From Phyllostachys edulis (taxonomy: Eukaryota; Streptophyta; Magnoliopsida; Poales; Poaceae), in the NCBI GenBank assembly GCA_036346405.1, contig CM070562.1, positions 98,668,284 through 98,732,283 of the forward strand: a stretch of 64,000 bases of DNA. The letters are read 5' to 3'. Made by a program: the position numbers and the translations under genes. Below the pieces are notes generated by a model, which was not told the origin of the DNA, did no database searches, and worked only from the letters and a program-made list of their open reading frames with translations. Below, piece by piece: positions 46,081 to 58,955 of this stretch (the first letter of the stretch is position 1; every line of letters begins with the position of its first letter).

Positions 46081-49000
46081 TCACTTGGGAGCTTTCATGT
46101 TAGCGAGAGCAGTAAGAGCCTCCATGATCGAGCCTTCATTGAGTGGCCTAGCGGCCTGTGTAAATAAATTTGAATTTTGCAAGACTAAGCTGCTGTAAAC
46201 TCAAAATACCATAGATTTGAAATAACAATGGAAGAGGCTGACCCTGAGAGATGGTACTAGTGCATAAACCTCTTCAATGGTCTCAGGCCCAATGTTCGCT
46301 ATCAAGCATATCTGTTACAAGTACACCACACCGTTGTATGTTGAGACGAGAGAAATCAGACACAGTGAAGGTAAAAAAGCCAGAAAAATGTTACAAACCT
46401 CGCCGTCATTAACACCACATTTTTTAAGAGGACTACAGCTACTAGTCAAGGAACTGAACTACTAAAGAGCTTGCTTGATGGAAAAAATATATAACTGTAT
46501 AATAACATGCAAGCTCTAGTGGCTTTTAATCAAAACTTAGGATACTCCAGGACTTGTTTCACAGACTTTGCAGTTGTGAAATGATTTCCATCTTTTGCGT
46601 ACTGGAAAGCTTTGTCGAATGACCTGCAGATGCAACAAGAAAGAGTAAATGAGCAGTCACACAAACAGACTGGAACACAACACAGGAACAACGATTAGCA
46701 GGATAGAACAAATTCAAAACAACAAACATTCTTACTCAGGAATTTTGATCTTTGGATCCTCTGATAAGATAGCCATATGCTCATGAATTTCTTGCAATAG
46801 TTCAGTTGCTTCACAATTCATTAACATTCTAGAATTCGGAGGTATATCTGCAACCAATTATAATAGCAAAAAGATTATTTAGACGCCTGTAATTAGTACA
46901 TAGAGAAGGTAGCAGGGATTAGATTGCACATTTTTGTTCAAACAGAAGGGCATTAAGAAATCAGATGTGCGCCCATTCAAAATGACGTAAAACATAACAA
47001 CCCCAATACATAAAACTTTTGAAATGTATAGCCTACTGAAATATCACTAATCGTAAAATTTTGAGTATTAGAGTTTACTATATATAAAAAAAAGCTGCAA
47101 GAGAAACAGAGGATATTTCACTGAAGGGAGCTGACCAAGCTCAAGCTTTAGGTCTGCATCAGATTTTGTAGGCATTGCATTTGATGCAGAGCCCTTCCCG
47201 GCTTTGCCAGCACCATATGTCATCCCTCCTTTGCCAGCTTCTCCTAAAAAGTAAATAGCACTGGAATATAATACATGAAAGAAAGAAATGCATGACAATA
47301 GAAAGGTAAAGGTCCTGATCTATTGTGTGACTGTGTCATTACAAATTTCCAAGATTTTCAGCAACTTTTAAATGGAAGAATGTGTAGCAAAATTGTTTGT
47401 CCATACCTTTAGAAAAGGATGAAGCCTTTTCACCAGTTTTTAGGCTCTCAGATGCAGCCTTCCCATTTGACTTGGAGTATATGGGAGTCACTTCTTCTAC
47501 AAAACCTAAAAACAGGCAGTGGTATATAAGGTTCTTGTTGGTTTCAACTATGGCATCATATTATTCATATTCACTTATTCAGTAACATTCAACTGTCCTG
47601 TAAATTTTAGAATTTATTTATGTACTGTGGTCCCATATTTTGCTTTTATCAAAATACTGCATTGCAATTACGACATAGGCAGCTCAATAATTACCACCTG
47701 TTATGCACACCCATGAATTGTGATCCAAGAGTGACTTGCAGTACACTTGCATTACAAATGAAATGATGTGTGCATCACACTAAGTGTAATGGTAATCAGC
47801 ATCTATGAACGGATAGTCAATGGAACTTCTGCAAATAAAACCAAAGGAAAACTAAAACATGGTATGTATTTCTTTACCAACATTTTTCTATAGTAGTTGA
47901 TCAAACCTACGAAAGCTGACAAGAAAAGTAGACAGCAACTACCGGAGGGTTGTGGAACTCTTCTAGTCAAATGATTCAATCCAAACACAGATGGCCATTT
48001 CAACCATAAGTTTTTTTAATCTCTTACAAAAGAATGCCCTTGAGTACAACATGAAATGTTCTTAATGGTGACAAAAAAATTGCCAGGGATGCAAGACAGA
48101 AACCTCATTACATGCTAGCGAAGATTAGTGATATATTTATTTTTTACTACAAAGCAAATACTAAAGGATGTGCTCATGGGGCAAACTCCTGATAGTTTTT
48201 CAGTGTAATAAACTATCTTCAGAGAGAACATCAGTGAACACAACTGACTTGGCATGCCCAGAACCAGAATGTGAAGTGCTCAATCATAAAGTAAAAGAAT
48301 TTTAAAAAAGTATAATGTAAGGTTTTTAAAGATTTGATGGAATGAAGAATTGTTGCCTGGAAACTGTTAGGTCATGAAATTGGATAGTGACGTTACCTTC
48401 AGAGTCCGAATCTGAATCAATAGTGACATGTGGGGTATTTGCAGAACTGTTATGCCTTCCATTCAGTACTCCTGTAAGAAGACAGATCCATAAACAGATC
48501 TGTCAGACTCTCAAAACATGCCTGATAAAGCTCAACTTCTCAAAACCTACAGCATTCATTTTAATGAAGCTGTAAATTCATCATATGACAATATCACAAA
48601 ATTACATGACAAACAATGTACCATAAGAGCCTTAGTTGCAATAATCTTTCCCAGTAGACATAAGTACCTTCCTTCAATCACCATGAGAATACACACATCT
48701 GATACTTCACAATAGGCATCTACATCACTTTCTCATTTAGTTCGCATGTTGGATCAGAGATTCAGAGGATCATCCTTTACCCAAACAAAGAAGGTTAGGT
48801 TAGTGGGATGGCAATGGGGCCCCACTCCCCGGCAACCCGTGGGGAATTCTTCTATTAGGGGTACGTCTGGTAATCGGTTGGGTTCGTTTGGGTTTAATGG
48901 GTTGGGTTTTGATTTGGGTTCCTTTGGATGGGTTGAAACGGGTGTGAAATTGTAATGGGTTGGGGTGGGTTGGGTTTAGAAACTAGCACTCGAAACGGGT

Positions 49001-52000
49001 CGAACCTACGGGTTGAACCCATCACAACACGTCCTCACTGCCCCCACGGCACCCTCGCTACTTGCCGCCGCCACCCTTCATCCCCTCGCCGCATCACCTC
49101 TCCTCTCATCACCGCCTCACCGCCCTTCCTCCCCTCATGCCACCGTCCTTGGCCACGCCACCATAGCCCTTGCCTCGCTGGCCGGCTGCCACCACTGATC
49201 CCTGTTAGCAAACTACTTCTGCACTTTTCTAGCTTACGACTTGTTCCTTGCATAGGAATCGGTCTTCACTTGTTAGTGCTGTTAGTTACTCCCCTCTGCC
49301 TCGTGTATTTAGCTAAGGCCTGTATCTTGTAAATGTATCTGTGTGTTCAATTCTCTCACATGGTATCAGACGCTCAACGTTCCTAAACATTGAGCCCTAT
49401 TTCTTCCGCTGCCCCATCTTCATCCCCTCACCATGAGTACTCCGACACCACCTCCCGGAGACGGCTCACTCTCGGCTCCCTGCGCTCTGACGCTACTGGC
49501 TCCACCTCCTCCACTACCTCTAACACTCTTGCTTCTCATGCCGGAGTCGCTGCTATCCCATCTTCGGTCATTCAGATGGTCAACATCCGTTAGCATGTCC
49601 CTGTTGTGCTGGATCTCAAGACTTCGAACTATACCCACTGGTGCACCTTCTTCCACACCGTCTTCTAGAAGTTCGACTGCAAAGATCACATCGACGGCCC
49701 CAATTCCCAATCATGCTGATCGCGCGTGGATCATGAACGACTACAGCGTTGTCAACTGGCTCTACACCACCATTTCGGCCGAGCTCCTCGCCATCGTCCT
49801 CAACCCAACTGATACAGCGTTCGCAGTCTGGACTGCGCTCGAGGGCATCTTCCAGGACAACAAACTCCATCGCGCCATCTACATCCAGGCTGAATTCCAC
49901 AGCCTTCTTCAGGGCGACATGACGATGACGGAATACTGCACTCGCCTGAAAACTTTGGCGGACAGTCTGCGCGATCTCGGCGGAAATTTCACCCACCGAG
50001 CGCTACTATCGAATCTCCTCCGCTACCAACCCCAAGTATCATTATGCTATTCCCAGTCTAACGATGCAGACTCCTTCGCCCTCTTTTCAGCGCACTCGTT
50101 CCTACCTTCTTCTGGAGGAACATCGCGGATCAAGATATGCTTGCTTGGCGGCGCCGAGGTTTCTACTCGCCGCCAAATACCGACCACACCGTCCGCGCCC
50201 ACGCACGGGACCAATCCTGGCGCGGTCTACAGTCATCCTCCATCCCCCTCGCCCAAGTCCAAAAAGAAGGACAAGGGATGGAAGAACAACTCCGGTGGTC
50301 GTCCTGCGCACACTACGGCTCCTACGTCCGCTCCGGTATGGACTCCCAACTTCAACCCGTGGACTGGGATGGTCCATGCCTGGCCAATGCCACCGCAATG
50401 GCGCACACCAAATCCATGGTGCTGGTGTTCTTGGTCGCGACCGCCTCGCCAAAGACTGAGCCCACTTGGCGGCCTGACCCGACCAACACGCCGCAGCACG
50501 GTGGCGCTTGTTTACCGATCCTCGTCATCTTGGGATCAGGGTCCGCTCCTTCACGCCCTGAACAACATCTCCATGCAGACGGCCGGACAAGGCGGGGCGA
50601 TTGGTTCCTCGACACAGGAGCGACATCACACATGGCTTCTTCTCCCAGATTCTCTTCCATCTCACCATCTCTTTCTTCTTCTCGTATTGTGTTTGGCAAT
50701 GGCTCTTCCCTGCCTGTTACACACACTGGCCATACCTCTTTAGCTACAAATTCTACTCCTTTAAGTCTTAAAAACGTCCTTATCACACCTAATCTAAGAA
50801 TCTCCTTTCAGTACGTGCTCTCACTCGTGACAATCCCGTTTCAGTTGAATTTGACTCTCTTGGCTTTTCCATTAAGGATTTGCATACCCGGGCAGTTCTT
50901 CTCCGATGTGACAGCCGCGGTGACCTCTATCCAGTTCGCCCACAGCAGGCTCCATCGTCGCCACATAGTCTTCTCACCTCCACAAGCTCCCTCGACACCT
51001 GGCACCAACGACTCGAACATCCTGGACGTGCCAACCTCTCCCGTATTTTGCATACCTTTCCTTTACCTTGTAATAACAAGCATACGACGCTTTGCAATGC
51101 CTGTCGCATTCGCAAAAACGTCCGCTTGCCTTTCTCAGATAGCTATTCCTCTACAAATTTCCCTTTTGAATTAGTACATTGTGACGTTTGGACATCTCCC
51201 ATTCTCAGTTTATCTGGTTATCAATACTACCTTGTCCTTCTTGACGATTTTTCCCATTTTGTATGGACATTTCCGTTGCGACATAAGTCTGATGTCTTTC
51301 CTACTATTACCCATTTTCACGCCTATGTTCGCAACCCGTTCCAGCTTTCTATTAGTGCCTTTCAAACAGATAACGGACGCGAATTCGATAATCTCGCCAC
51401 TCGTACTTTTCTCTCTACTCACGGCATTCTCCTACGACTATCTTGCCCTTACACATCCCAGCAGAATGGTAAGGCAGAACGCGTTCTTCGTTCTCTTAAC
51501 GACATCGTTCGCACAATGCTTCTTCATGCTTCTTTGCCCTATTCATTCTGGGCTGAAGCTCTCGCTACTGCAACGTACATCCTTAATCGCCGTCCGTGCA
51601 AACCAATTCATCTCACCACTCCATTCCAGATTTTGTTCGGCGTTGTCCCTGACTACAGTCACATGTGCGTCTTCAGATGCCTGTGCTATCCAAACACCGA
51701 AGCCACCTCCAAGCACAAGCTCGCCCCTGTTCCCTGCCATGCATATTTCTCGGCTATCCACCCGATCACAAAGGGTATAGATGCTATGACCCTGCATCTC
51801 GCCGAATCATCAATTCCCGTCATGTCTACTTCGACGAAACGGTCTTTCCATACACAAAAACCTCAGCATCCAATTCGCCCTCTGCTCAACCTCCCTCGCC
51901 CTCCAATCCGGATCCACTGCTTCTGTTTTCCTTCATGCGCGGGTCTTCTGCGTCTCCCATCCCGCAATCACCTGCCGCATCCATTCCGGAAACACCTCCC

Positions 52001-55000
52001 CTCATCACGCATTCCCCATCTACCGAGCCATGCACGCCCGCCTCGCCTGCATTGGCCGATCCACCTTCTGCATCGACCATACCCACCGAACCTTCCTCCA
52101 CACACCCGATGATTACGCGTGCCCGGGATGGTATTCACAAACCAAACCCTAGGTAAGCTCACTTTCGCTTCTACATCTCCATCTCCCTACCCGCCTCTAT
52201 CCGCCGGCCACCACGGAACCCACAATGGCTCTCGACAATGCAAGATGAGTACCGTGCTCTCGTCGATAACAAGACGTGGGCGCTTGTTCCGCGGCCGCCG
52301 GGCGTCAACATGGTGACGGGTAAGTGGGTCTTTCGTCACAAGTTTCGCCCCGACGGGAGTCTCGAGCGGCATAAAGCGAGGTGGATTGTCCGCGGATTCA
52401 CTCAACGACCAGGAATTGACTTCAATCAGACTTTTAGCCCGGTGGTCAAGTCCGCTACGATTCGCACCGTTCTGACGGTGGCGGCCTCGCGCGCCTGGCC
52501 CGTGCACCAGTTGGATGTCTCCAACGCCTTCTTGCATGGCATTCTTCAGGAGCAGGTTTTTTGCCAGCAACTGACTGGCTTTGTCGACGCCAATCATCCG
52601 GACTACGTCTGTCAGCTGTCCAAATCTCTCTATGGACTTCGACAGGCGCCGCGCGCGTGGTATGACCGCTTCGCCGGGTTTCTACATCGAATCGGTTTCC
52701 TCTCTACACGCTCGGATTCATCCTTGTTTGTGCTACGGCGAGGTGCCGACACCGCGTTCCTTCTGTTGTACGTGGATGATATCCTACTGACAGCCTCCTC
52801 TAGCGGATTTCTTCATCATCTCATCACGACGTTGTCAACCGAATTCACCATGAAGGACCTCGGACCACTTCACTATTTCCTTGGCTTACAGGTGTTCTTC
52901 CTGTCCCAGCAGAAGTATGCCGACGACTTGTTGCAGAGGGCATCCATGTCCAACTGCAAACCGGCATCAACGCCGGTTGACACGAAGCCAAAGATGTCTG
53001 CTGCTACCGGTGCACCACTCGAGGATCCATCCGCGTACAGGAGCATTGTCGGCGCTTTACAGTATTTGACAATGACTCGAGCCGACATCACATACGCCGT
53101 GCAGCAAGCCTGTCTCCATATGCATGCTCCGCGCGACTGCCATTTGGCGATGGTAAAGCGCATTCTTCGCTACATCCGCGGAACCACCGGCCACAGCCTT
53201 CAGCTCCATGCCACGACGGACTTTGCTCTAGTCGGCTACTCAGATGCCGATTAAATTTGGTCGCCTCGACACCCGACGCCCACGCCGTGGTAATCGTGAT
53301 CTACCTTGGAGATTCTTTGGTGTCGTGGTCCTCCAAGCGTCAGCCAACAGTCTCTATCAAGCGCGGAAGCTGAGTACCGCGCCGTTGCAAATGTGGTGGC
53401 CGAGTGCTGCTGGCTGCGCCACCTTCTTGGCGAGTTGCACATTACGATTCCCAAGGCCACCATAGTGTATTGCGATAATATTTCAGCAATCTACATGGCG
53501 GCAAACCCGCTCACCACCGGCAGACTAAACACATCGAATTGGACATCCACTTCGTCAGAGAAAAGGTCATTTCTTGGCGAGTTCCGGGTTCTGCATGTTC
53601 CTACTACACAGCAGTTTGCAGATGTTATGACCAAGGGCCTACCGACGAAGACGTTCGAAGAATTCCGAGACAGTCTTTCCATCCGCCACCGGAAGCAAAG
53701 ATCACATGGGTGTTAGCAAACTATCAGACTTTTCTAGCTTACGACTTGTTCCTTGCATAGAATCGGTCTTTACTTGTTAGTCTTTGTTAGTCTTTATTAG
53801 TTACTCCTCCGCCTCGTGTATTTAGCTAAGGCACAGATCTTGTAAATGTATCTGTGTGTTCAATTCTCTCACAATCCCCCTCTTCCTTGTCCCTAAATCG
53901 TGGCTGCGCCTCTCCTCGCGCTGCCTCCACCGACTCAAGTTGCCTTGCCGCCCTCTCCTCGGCTCGGCCGCGCCGCCTCGCCTCCTGGCCACACTCGCCG
54001 CCCCCTCTCCTCCAAGATTCCCTCCACCGACTCAAGTCGTCGCCGCCACCCTCTCCTCGGCTCACCACCACCGTTTATGATTTTCTGAACATTTCTTTCG
54101 CCTACGATGTTTGGAAATTGTTTTTTCTTTGGAATTTTTTCGATTCCGATGCTCCCTTCTCTTTCATTTTCCTTTGTTTCATCATCAAATTTGGCCCCTG
54201 TCAAATTTGGAGTATGCACGAACACTCGTGCAGCAGCCGTGCCTGGTGTGTGTGGAGAAGATGTGGTGGCTGAGGTTCTCCATAAGAGAGGACCTGCCCG
54301 ATTTGCCGGATTCGCATGTCTCCGTAGATGATACCACCCACCCCCTTGTGTTCTGAGTTCTGACTCACTTGTATTTTGGTTATGGAAGTATAATACCCAA
54401 TCAAAAGGTGCTAGACGGAAGGAGCTGGGATTTGCAGCTTGTTTCTCCTCACGACTTGCAAACAGGGATCTTACTTTGCTTTGTATAATGAACGTATTGT
54501 CATCATGCTATTGTATACCACAAGCTGGCATCAGAAAGAAATGTAATTCCAGGGCTGGTCTGAAAAATACTTCACTTGCATCGCGTTAGTGTTCCTTCAA
54601 ATACTAGTTGTGTGCCGCCTGCTCATGTGATATTTGATGGTATACTGCCATACTAGTGATTGACCCATGATATCGACATGGGGAGAGCTCAACTTAAAAA
54701 TGTGAACACTTGATCAATCACTTGCATATGAAAGGAGCTCTCGATCAGATCACAGATTCAGAGGAATAAAAAGTTAAAAACCATAGACTTCCAATCCGCA
54801 GTTAGCGACACAATTGGCAAACAAAGACATGGTTAATGCACAACGTACCCGTGGGAACTAACTACACACAAGGGAAATTTGCAATACTTGTAGTATGCCA
54901 TCTTCTCTGGATTTGTATGCCTGTCAAGCCAGCAGCAACATGAATGAGTCCAGACTACCTAATCAGCACTCCAATCTTTTTTACGCATGGTAAACAATAC

Positions 55001-56851
55001 CAGAGCATCACTAATTGTAGCCCCAGAGAACACAATCACTGCAACCAAATTTGACACGCTCCAGTTCCACGTACAGAGCTCAAAATCTAAAAAACACAGT
55101 CGGTTGAAACGGATTGGCAAAATGGGTTGAGACCATTTTAGAGAAATGGTTTGGGTTGGGTTAGGTTGAAGTATCATGTGGGTTGGTTGGTTTGGGTTGG
55201 ATCCTAGGAGATGAGAAGTGGACTGGTTTGGGTTGAGAGAGTAGAACATGCTGTTGTGGGTTGGGTTGGGTTGGGTTGGAAATGGGTTGGTATCTCACCC
55301 ATTAGCAAGCATAATTAGGGAATGTGTATAGGGCGATTTTGTCCCCACTACCTTATATGGGGATGGAGACAGGAATGCCTCCCCCATCCCCGCTCCCCAC
55401 TATACCCCGATATACACTCATATACACGTAGATTGACACAACTACATGTCTAAAATATAGGTGCTTTACTTTGTCTTCGGACTAATTTATTTGGTATAAT
55501 CTATAGTATATAACTCATTTAGTATTATTCTACCATCTCATGTGTTAATAAATTTACGTAATTCTAAATAACCATATGATAAATTTATGGAATTATCTCA
55601 ATATCATTCGAATGTCGGTTCTTATTGGGGGGGTGGGGGGCGTTCCTCGCCAATTACCCGGTGGGGATGAGGACGGGAGGAAAGCTAAATAGGGAGTGGG
55701 GATGTGAGGGTATCCCACGGGGAATAGCCCCATCGCCGTCCTTTACCCACAATAACACAGCATTCCTCTTAAACGATCTTCCTCTGGTATGTTAGCCAGT
55801 TATACTTGTATAAGTAATTAAAAGAGTACATTGCACTATGGGTCATCAAACTCCCAAACTGCATATCTAGATCACTAAATTAGTTTAAATGTGTCACTCT
55901 AGGTCATTAGTACACCGGTCAAACTACGACCAATGAAATGTCACATTGACTTGTGCCACCATGGCACAGGGTTCATATGAGTGCATATGACGACAGACAT
56001 AGCCATTGCAATTTGAACTAATCAGCTAGTTTTTTTGTCCTTTCACAATTCTCCCTAATTCGAAACCCCTATGAGCTGTGGCGACTGAGGCGATTGCAAG
56101 GGCAGTGGCATGTGCTGTTGTCTAGATCCTGAGATGGTGATTGTTACTGGCAGCAAGGAATTGAGACCGAGCAAAGTCAACGATAGTGATAAGGGGCTCG
56201 AGCGCGGATGGCAGGCAGGGAGGTTGCAAGGGGAGGGCGACTAGATTTGTGCTATTTTGCGACTAAATGTGTACTTTTTGCGTCGATGTGTGCCACATGC
56301 CACGGTGGCACAAGTTAGCATGCCATGTCATCGGTTGCACCTGGGTAAGCGTGCTAATGACCTATAGTGACCCATTTAAACGAGTTTAGTGACCTATATA
56401 TATGCAGTTTACGAGTTAGGTGACCTACTAGAACCAACTAAACAAGTTTGGTGACACGCAACACAATTTACTCTAATTAAAACAACCCAAATCATAAGCC
56501 CTCAAATGATCACATTGGATCCAAACCTTCTCCAAAAACCAAAAGTATCCCCTTTTGATCGCGCCACTCCGTAGGGCCCCATGACAGCAAAACCCTCCGC
56601 ATCATATAAACCCTAATCCCCAGTCATTCATCTCGGATCCTATCGATTACCACCGGGAAGCCCAACACCCACCGACCTGTTCGGTGGGCTCGCGTCGGTT
56701 GAGTGTCGAGACGACGACCGAAATATACGAGGAAAAGGAAGGGGGAAGGGACGGAAGAGCCTTGTTTTTTTTACGGGAGAGCACCTGGCCTGGAGGCGAG
56801 GGACTTCCCCTTGGAAGCGGTGGAGAAACCTTTCCCTCCCCTGTCCGCCAT
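46081..56851 (-). CDS. NRPD4: RPB4-family RNA polymerase subunit, probably Pol IV/Pol V subunit 4
   Basis: Nine exons (transcription order): 56851-56785, 48471-48397, 47496-47407, 47243-47136, 46847-46736, 46623-46546, 46432-46399, 46311-46243 and 46155-46081. Junctions are GT-AG with consistent phases, and the total is 708 nt (235 aa). The first 113 residues (MADRGGKGFSTASKGKSLAS at the start, an acidic SDSDSE patch, Gly/Lys-rich stretches) form a variable extension. Residues about 114-235 are the RPB4 fold: MNCEATELLQEIHEHMAILS, SFDKAFQYAKDGNHF, NDGEICLIANIGPETIEEVY and the C-terminal ALTALANMKAPK. Pol II subunit 4 is shorter and lacks the extension, so this fits NRPD4/NRPE4, which pairs with subunit 7 on the Pol IV and Pol V stalk in RNA-directed DNA methylation. 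Intron 1 is 8313 bp with several transposons, and the other introns are short. No coding lesion is visible. Confidence 0.86.
48800..49202. other. Intron 1 sequence: G/T-rich repeats and a GC-rich stretch left of the Copia insert
   Basis: Bases 48860-48990 consist of degenerate gggttgggttt units, and a C-rich stretch (49025-49202) follows. The start, ggatggcaatggggccccac (about 48808), recalls hAT-type termini. A related ggacggcgatggggctattc occurs inverted near 55742. No target duplication supports a single element spanning both. Confidence 0.35.
49203..49360 (+). repeat. 5' LTR of the Copia element (158 bp)
   Basis: It has TG...CA ends and is followed directly by the tggtatcaga primer-binding site (49361 on). 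It contains a tcttgtaaatgtatctgtgtg block shared with the 3' LTR. Confidence 0.93.
49433..53716 (+). pseudogene. Copia gag-pol polyprotein gene, frameshifted
   Basis: The ATG at 49433 opens gag, with the UBN2-type block NKLHRAIYIQAEFHSLLQGD (about 49860) and CTRLKTLADSLRDLGG. The protease site DTGATSHM is at about 50610. The integrase region has the zinc-binding LDTWHQRLEHPG and CNACRIRK pieces, then VLLDDFSHFVW (about 51235), TDNGREF (about 51370) and QQNGKAERVLRSLND. The RT region starts GKWVFRHKF (about 52320), with LYGLRQAPRAWYDRF (about 52630) and the catalytic YVDDILL (about 52770). The RNase H block SSAEAEYRAV is at about 53355. Pieces fall in all three frames, with breaks near 50150, 50600, 50900, 51700, 52150 and 53260, so one polyprotein cannot be made. 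Confidence 0.92.
53711..53873 (+). repeat. 3' LTR of the Copia element (163 bp)
   Basis: It is similar to the 5' LTR over its full length but carries a short extra copy of a gttagtcttt unit, which explains the 5-bp length difference. Confidence 0.93.
53879..55823. other. Intron 1 sequence between the Copia element and the MITE
   Basis: The GC-rich start (53880-54080) continues the stretch left of the Copia insert and holds an imperfect direct repeat (ccaccgactcaagt at about 53927 and 54023). A G/T-rich gggttgggtt block spans 55100-55290. From 55330 to 55742 there are ccccatccccgctcccca-type runs resembling decayed hAT ends. No exon of the host gene falls here; the phase of exons 1 and 2 joins directly. 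Confidence 0.4.
55824..56473. mobile_element. Mutator-type MITE (650 bp) in intron 1 of the RPB4-like gene
   Basis: The long terminal inverted repeats start gagtacattgcactatggg on the left and gagtaaattgtgttgcgtgt on the right (reverse complement). They share gtttaaatg, gtcact and aggtcattag blocks over at least 120 bp. A perfect 9-bp duplication taattaaaa flanks the element (55815-55823 and 56474-56482), diagnostic for Mutator-like elements. No coding capacity is recognisable. Confidence 0.88.
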
Positions 56852-57104
56852 CGCAGCCGCCGGCGGAGGAGGAGGCGGTGGTGGTGAGGGGTCGCCGGCG
56901 AGCTGGGTGCGGTGCGAGCGAGTGGGTGAGAAGACGTCGCCGTGTACTGTCGGGTTCCCAGCTCATCGTATTCAGGTGTCGTTCCGTGCCGTTGGACTTG
57001 GACGCGAGTTTCGAGACTCCGAACACAACCTCCCACTCCACTGATGGCCCGGTTAGTGCGGCCGACAAGGCCCGTGGGCCCAAACATACCGAACAAATTA
57101 AAAT

Positions 57105-58900
57105 GGGGAATTTCACTATTTGCCCTCTTTAATTGCGTTTTCAGATTTTGTCTTCTTTCCTGACCTAATACATTTTTTGCCCCCTCTTTTGTCTAATTCT
57201 TCAGATTTTGCCCTCTTCGCATTATTTTATTCTTTTTTGCTCGTTTTTCCGTTACATGGCGTCTTGAAATAGTATTTTGCCCTCGGCCCCATTCCCTGCC
57301 TTGACGACGGGCTGTTGAAGCAACAGGCAAATGCCGTGGGCTTGCTCAGACTTATCGGGGACCTTGTCCTTCTCCTTGTAGGGCTTGACGAGCACGCTGG
57401 CGTCGCAGATGAAGCGGGTTACCCTTGGCTAGGATCACCACCGTCTCCGGGTAGATGAAGGCGGCGAACCCAAACATGCACTTCTGATGCACGGATGCGA
57501 CGTCGTGGATGGGGCCGTAGATGCTTCAGTTCATAGCCGCAACACGCGCATCGAGACCAAGATTAATCCGGTAAAAAATGCAATTGGGCGCTTTCGTGCG
57601 CGCGGTGGAATACCGAAATAGTTGGAGACGTCCTCGCTTGAACGCGTCGCCCACCGGGAAGGTGAGGTAATCTGCCAGAGCCGTGGTTCATCATGCTCAT
57701 GAAGTCGGCTCGACCAAACCAAGGCTTTACCATGAACTTGTGTGCCTCGTCGCCACCCAAAGATCGGGCCGCCACCCGCACCGCAACCCCGCGAAAGAAT
57801 CATAAGTATCACGGAGAAACGAGAGCAATTAGGAGGTCGAGATGGCAAAGGTGGCACCTTTGGCCGTCGATTCTTTGTTGTAGGAGTAAGCTCGAGCACT
57901 TGCCGGACGCCGGCGAGGAGCCGGGAGGGAGCCAGCTGGGGAGTAGGGAAGGCGGCGGCGGCAAAGGCCGACTTGGAGCAGACGAAGTCCGCACTATCGC
58001 TCCACGGCAGAGGGTCCATCTTAGCTCGGCGAGAGCGGCGATGTCGTCGGGGAGGCCACCGTGCACAAGCCGCAGCGCCGCCGTTTTGCAAGACTTGCAA
58101 TACCGCGGCGTAGTATAAGCACGGCTTCAACCGAGGCCGTCGGCACCCTCGAGGCAAAGTTCGCTCATCGAGCAGCGCTCGGCGGTGCTCGGCCATGTTG
58201 GCCCACGCGAGGTCAGATGGGAAAAAGACCTCTGTCGCCTCGCCGAGGCTCGGTGACTCGCCACCGTCGAACAGGGGCATCTAGTGCCCTCCGCCGACGA
58301 CACCGTCGTTGAGGAACGCAGTCGGTCTCATACCGAGCTCGTTGAGGAGCGGGTCCCGCGGCACAAAGAAGAACGGCGACGGCGGGCCTCCCGGTTAGTC
58401 AAGCTAATAAGCTCCTCCCAACACCGACCATCTCCTCCCCAAAGACCATTCTTGGCGTTGTCTCTCCTCGAGAACACCGCTTGGTACATTGGGGTGGCGG
58501 TTCTGTGAGGTAGGCGTGGGTTAGGGAGTAAATCCACTGCTGTTCCTCGGTAAGGCCGCCGGGCCGGCCGGGCGGAGAGCGGTGGTGGTGGTGGCCAGTG
58601 GGTGGCGGTGTCAGTGACCTGAAGCACCCGAGAGCGAGCCGCCGAAGAAGCTTCAGGACAAAGAAATGGATTAGGGGAGAGAGAGAGGAAGGAGGAATGA
58701 GGGAGGAGATGCGCACGGAAGGGTAAAAATGTATTTTCGCATGGTCAAAACGGAGAAATTGGATGGATATTAATAAAATAATGCAAAGAGGGCAAAATCT
58801 GAAGAATTAGACAAAGGAGGGGGCAAAAAATGTATTAGGTTGGGAAAGAGGGCAAAATATGAAAACACAACTAAAGGGAGGGCAAATAGTGAATTCCCCC
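57105..58900. mobile_element. Pack-MULE (1796 bp) carrying host gene fragments
   Basis: Terminal inverted repeats of about 130 bp start ggggaatttcactatttgcc on the left and gggggaattcactatttgcc on the right (reverse complement). Both contain ctaatacattttttgccccc and cttcagattttgccctctt. A perfect 9-bp duplication aattaaaat flanks the element (57096-57104 and 58901-58909). The GC-rich interior is not transposase but scrambled pieces of a CCCH-zinc-finger/RRM gene. It lies about 250 bp upstream of the RPB4-like start codon. Confidence 0.9.
57290..58720 (-). pseudogene. Captured, decayed fragment of a CCCH zinc finger / RRM protein gene
   Basis: On the minus strand, frames change repeatedly but the order matches grass proteins of the CCCH-RRM class (for example Arabidopsis AtC3H46 relatives). 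In order they are GEEMVGVG (about 58445), MPLFDGGESPS (about 58280), KPCLYYA at the start of the zinc finger (about 58120), HGGLPDDIAALA (about 58060), LLLQQ, GGDEAHKFMVKP (about 57755), an EDVSNYF block (about 57620), and the RRM pieces YGPIHDV, MFGFAAFIYPETV (about 57470) and VLVKPYKEKDKVPDK (about 57385). Such proteins bind RNA. This copy has frameshifts in the zinc finger and around the RRM, so it is non-functional as protein, though it could yield antisense or small RNAs. Confidence 0.82.
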
Positions 58901-58955
58901 AATTAAAATTAGCGCCACTGAACAACTTGCGCATATGCTCATGCAGCTCATCCAC

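Larger units (their letters stand above)
49203..53873 (+). mobile_element. Ty1/Copia retrotransposon (4671 bp) in intron 1 of the RPB4-like gene
   Basis: The LTRs are at 49203-49360 and 53711-53873, with tgttagcaaacta starts and aattctctcaca ends. A perfect 5-bp duplication atccc flanks the element (49198-49202 and 53874-53878). The primer-binding site tggtatcagacgc follows the 5' LTR directly. The order gag, protease, integrase, RT/RNase H is diagnostic of Copia. The element lies opposite to the host gene's transcription. Several frameshifts split the polyprotein. Confidence 0.96.

Noticed and set aside
54430..54500. Extra exon of the RPB4-like gene (REEKQAANPSS-like frame)
   Set aside because: Exons 1 and 2 join in correct phase without it, and no splice acceptor precedes it.
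48800..55745. One large hAT element spanning the G/T-rich blocks and enclosing the Copia insert
   Set aside because: The inverted ggatggcaatgggg/ggacggcgatgggg ends look related, but no 8-bp duplication matches and the blocks between are not mirrored.
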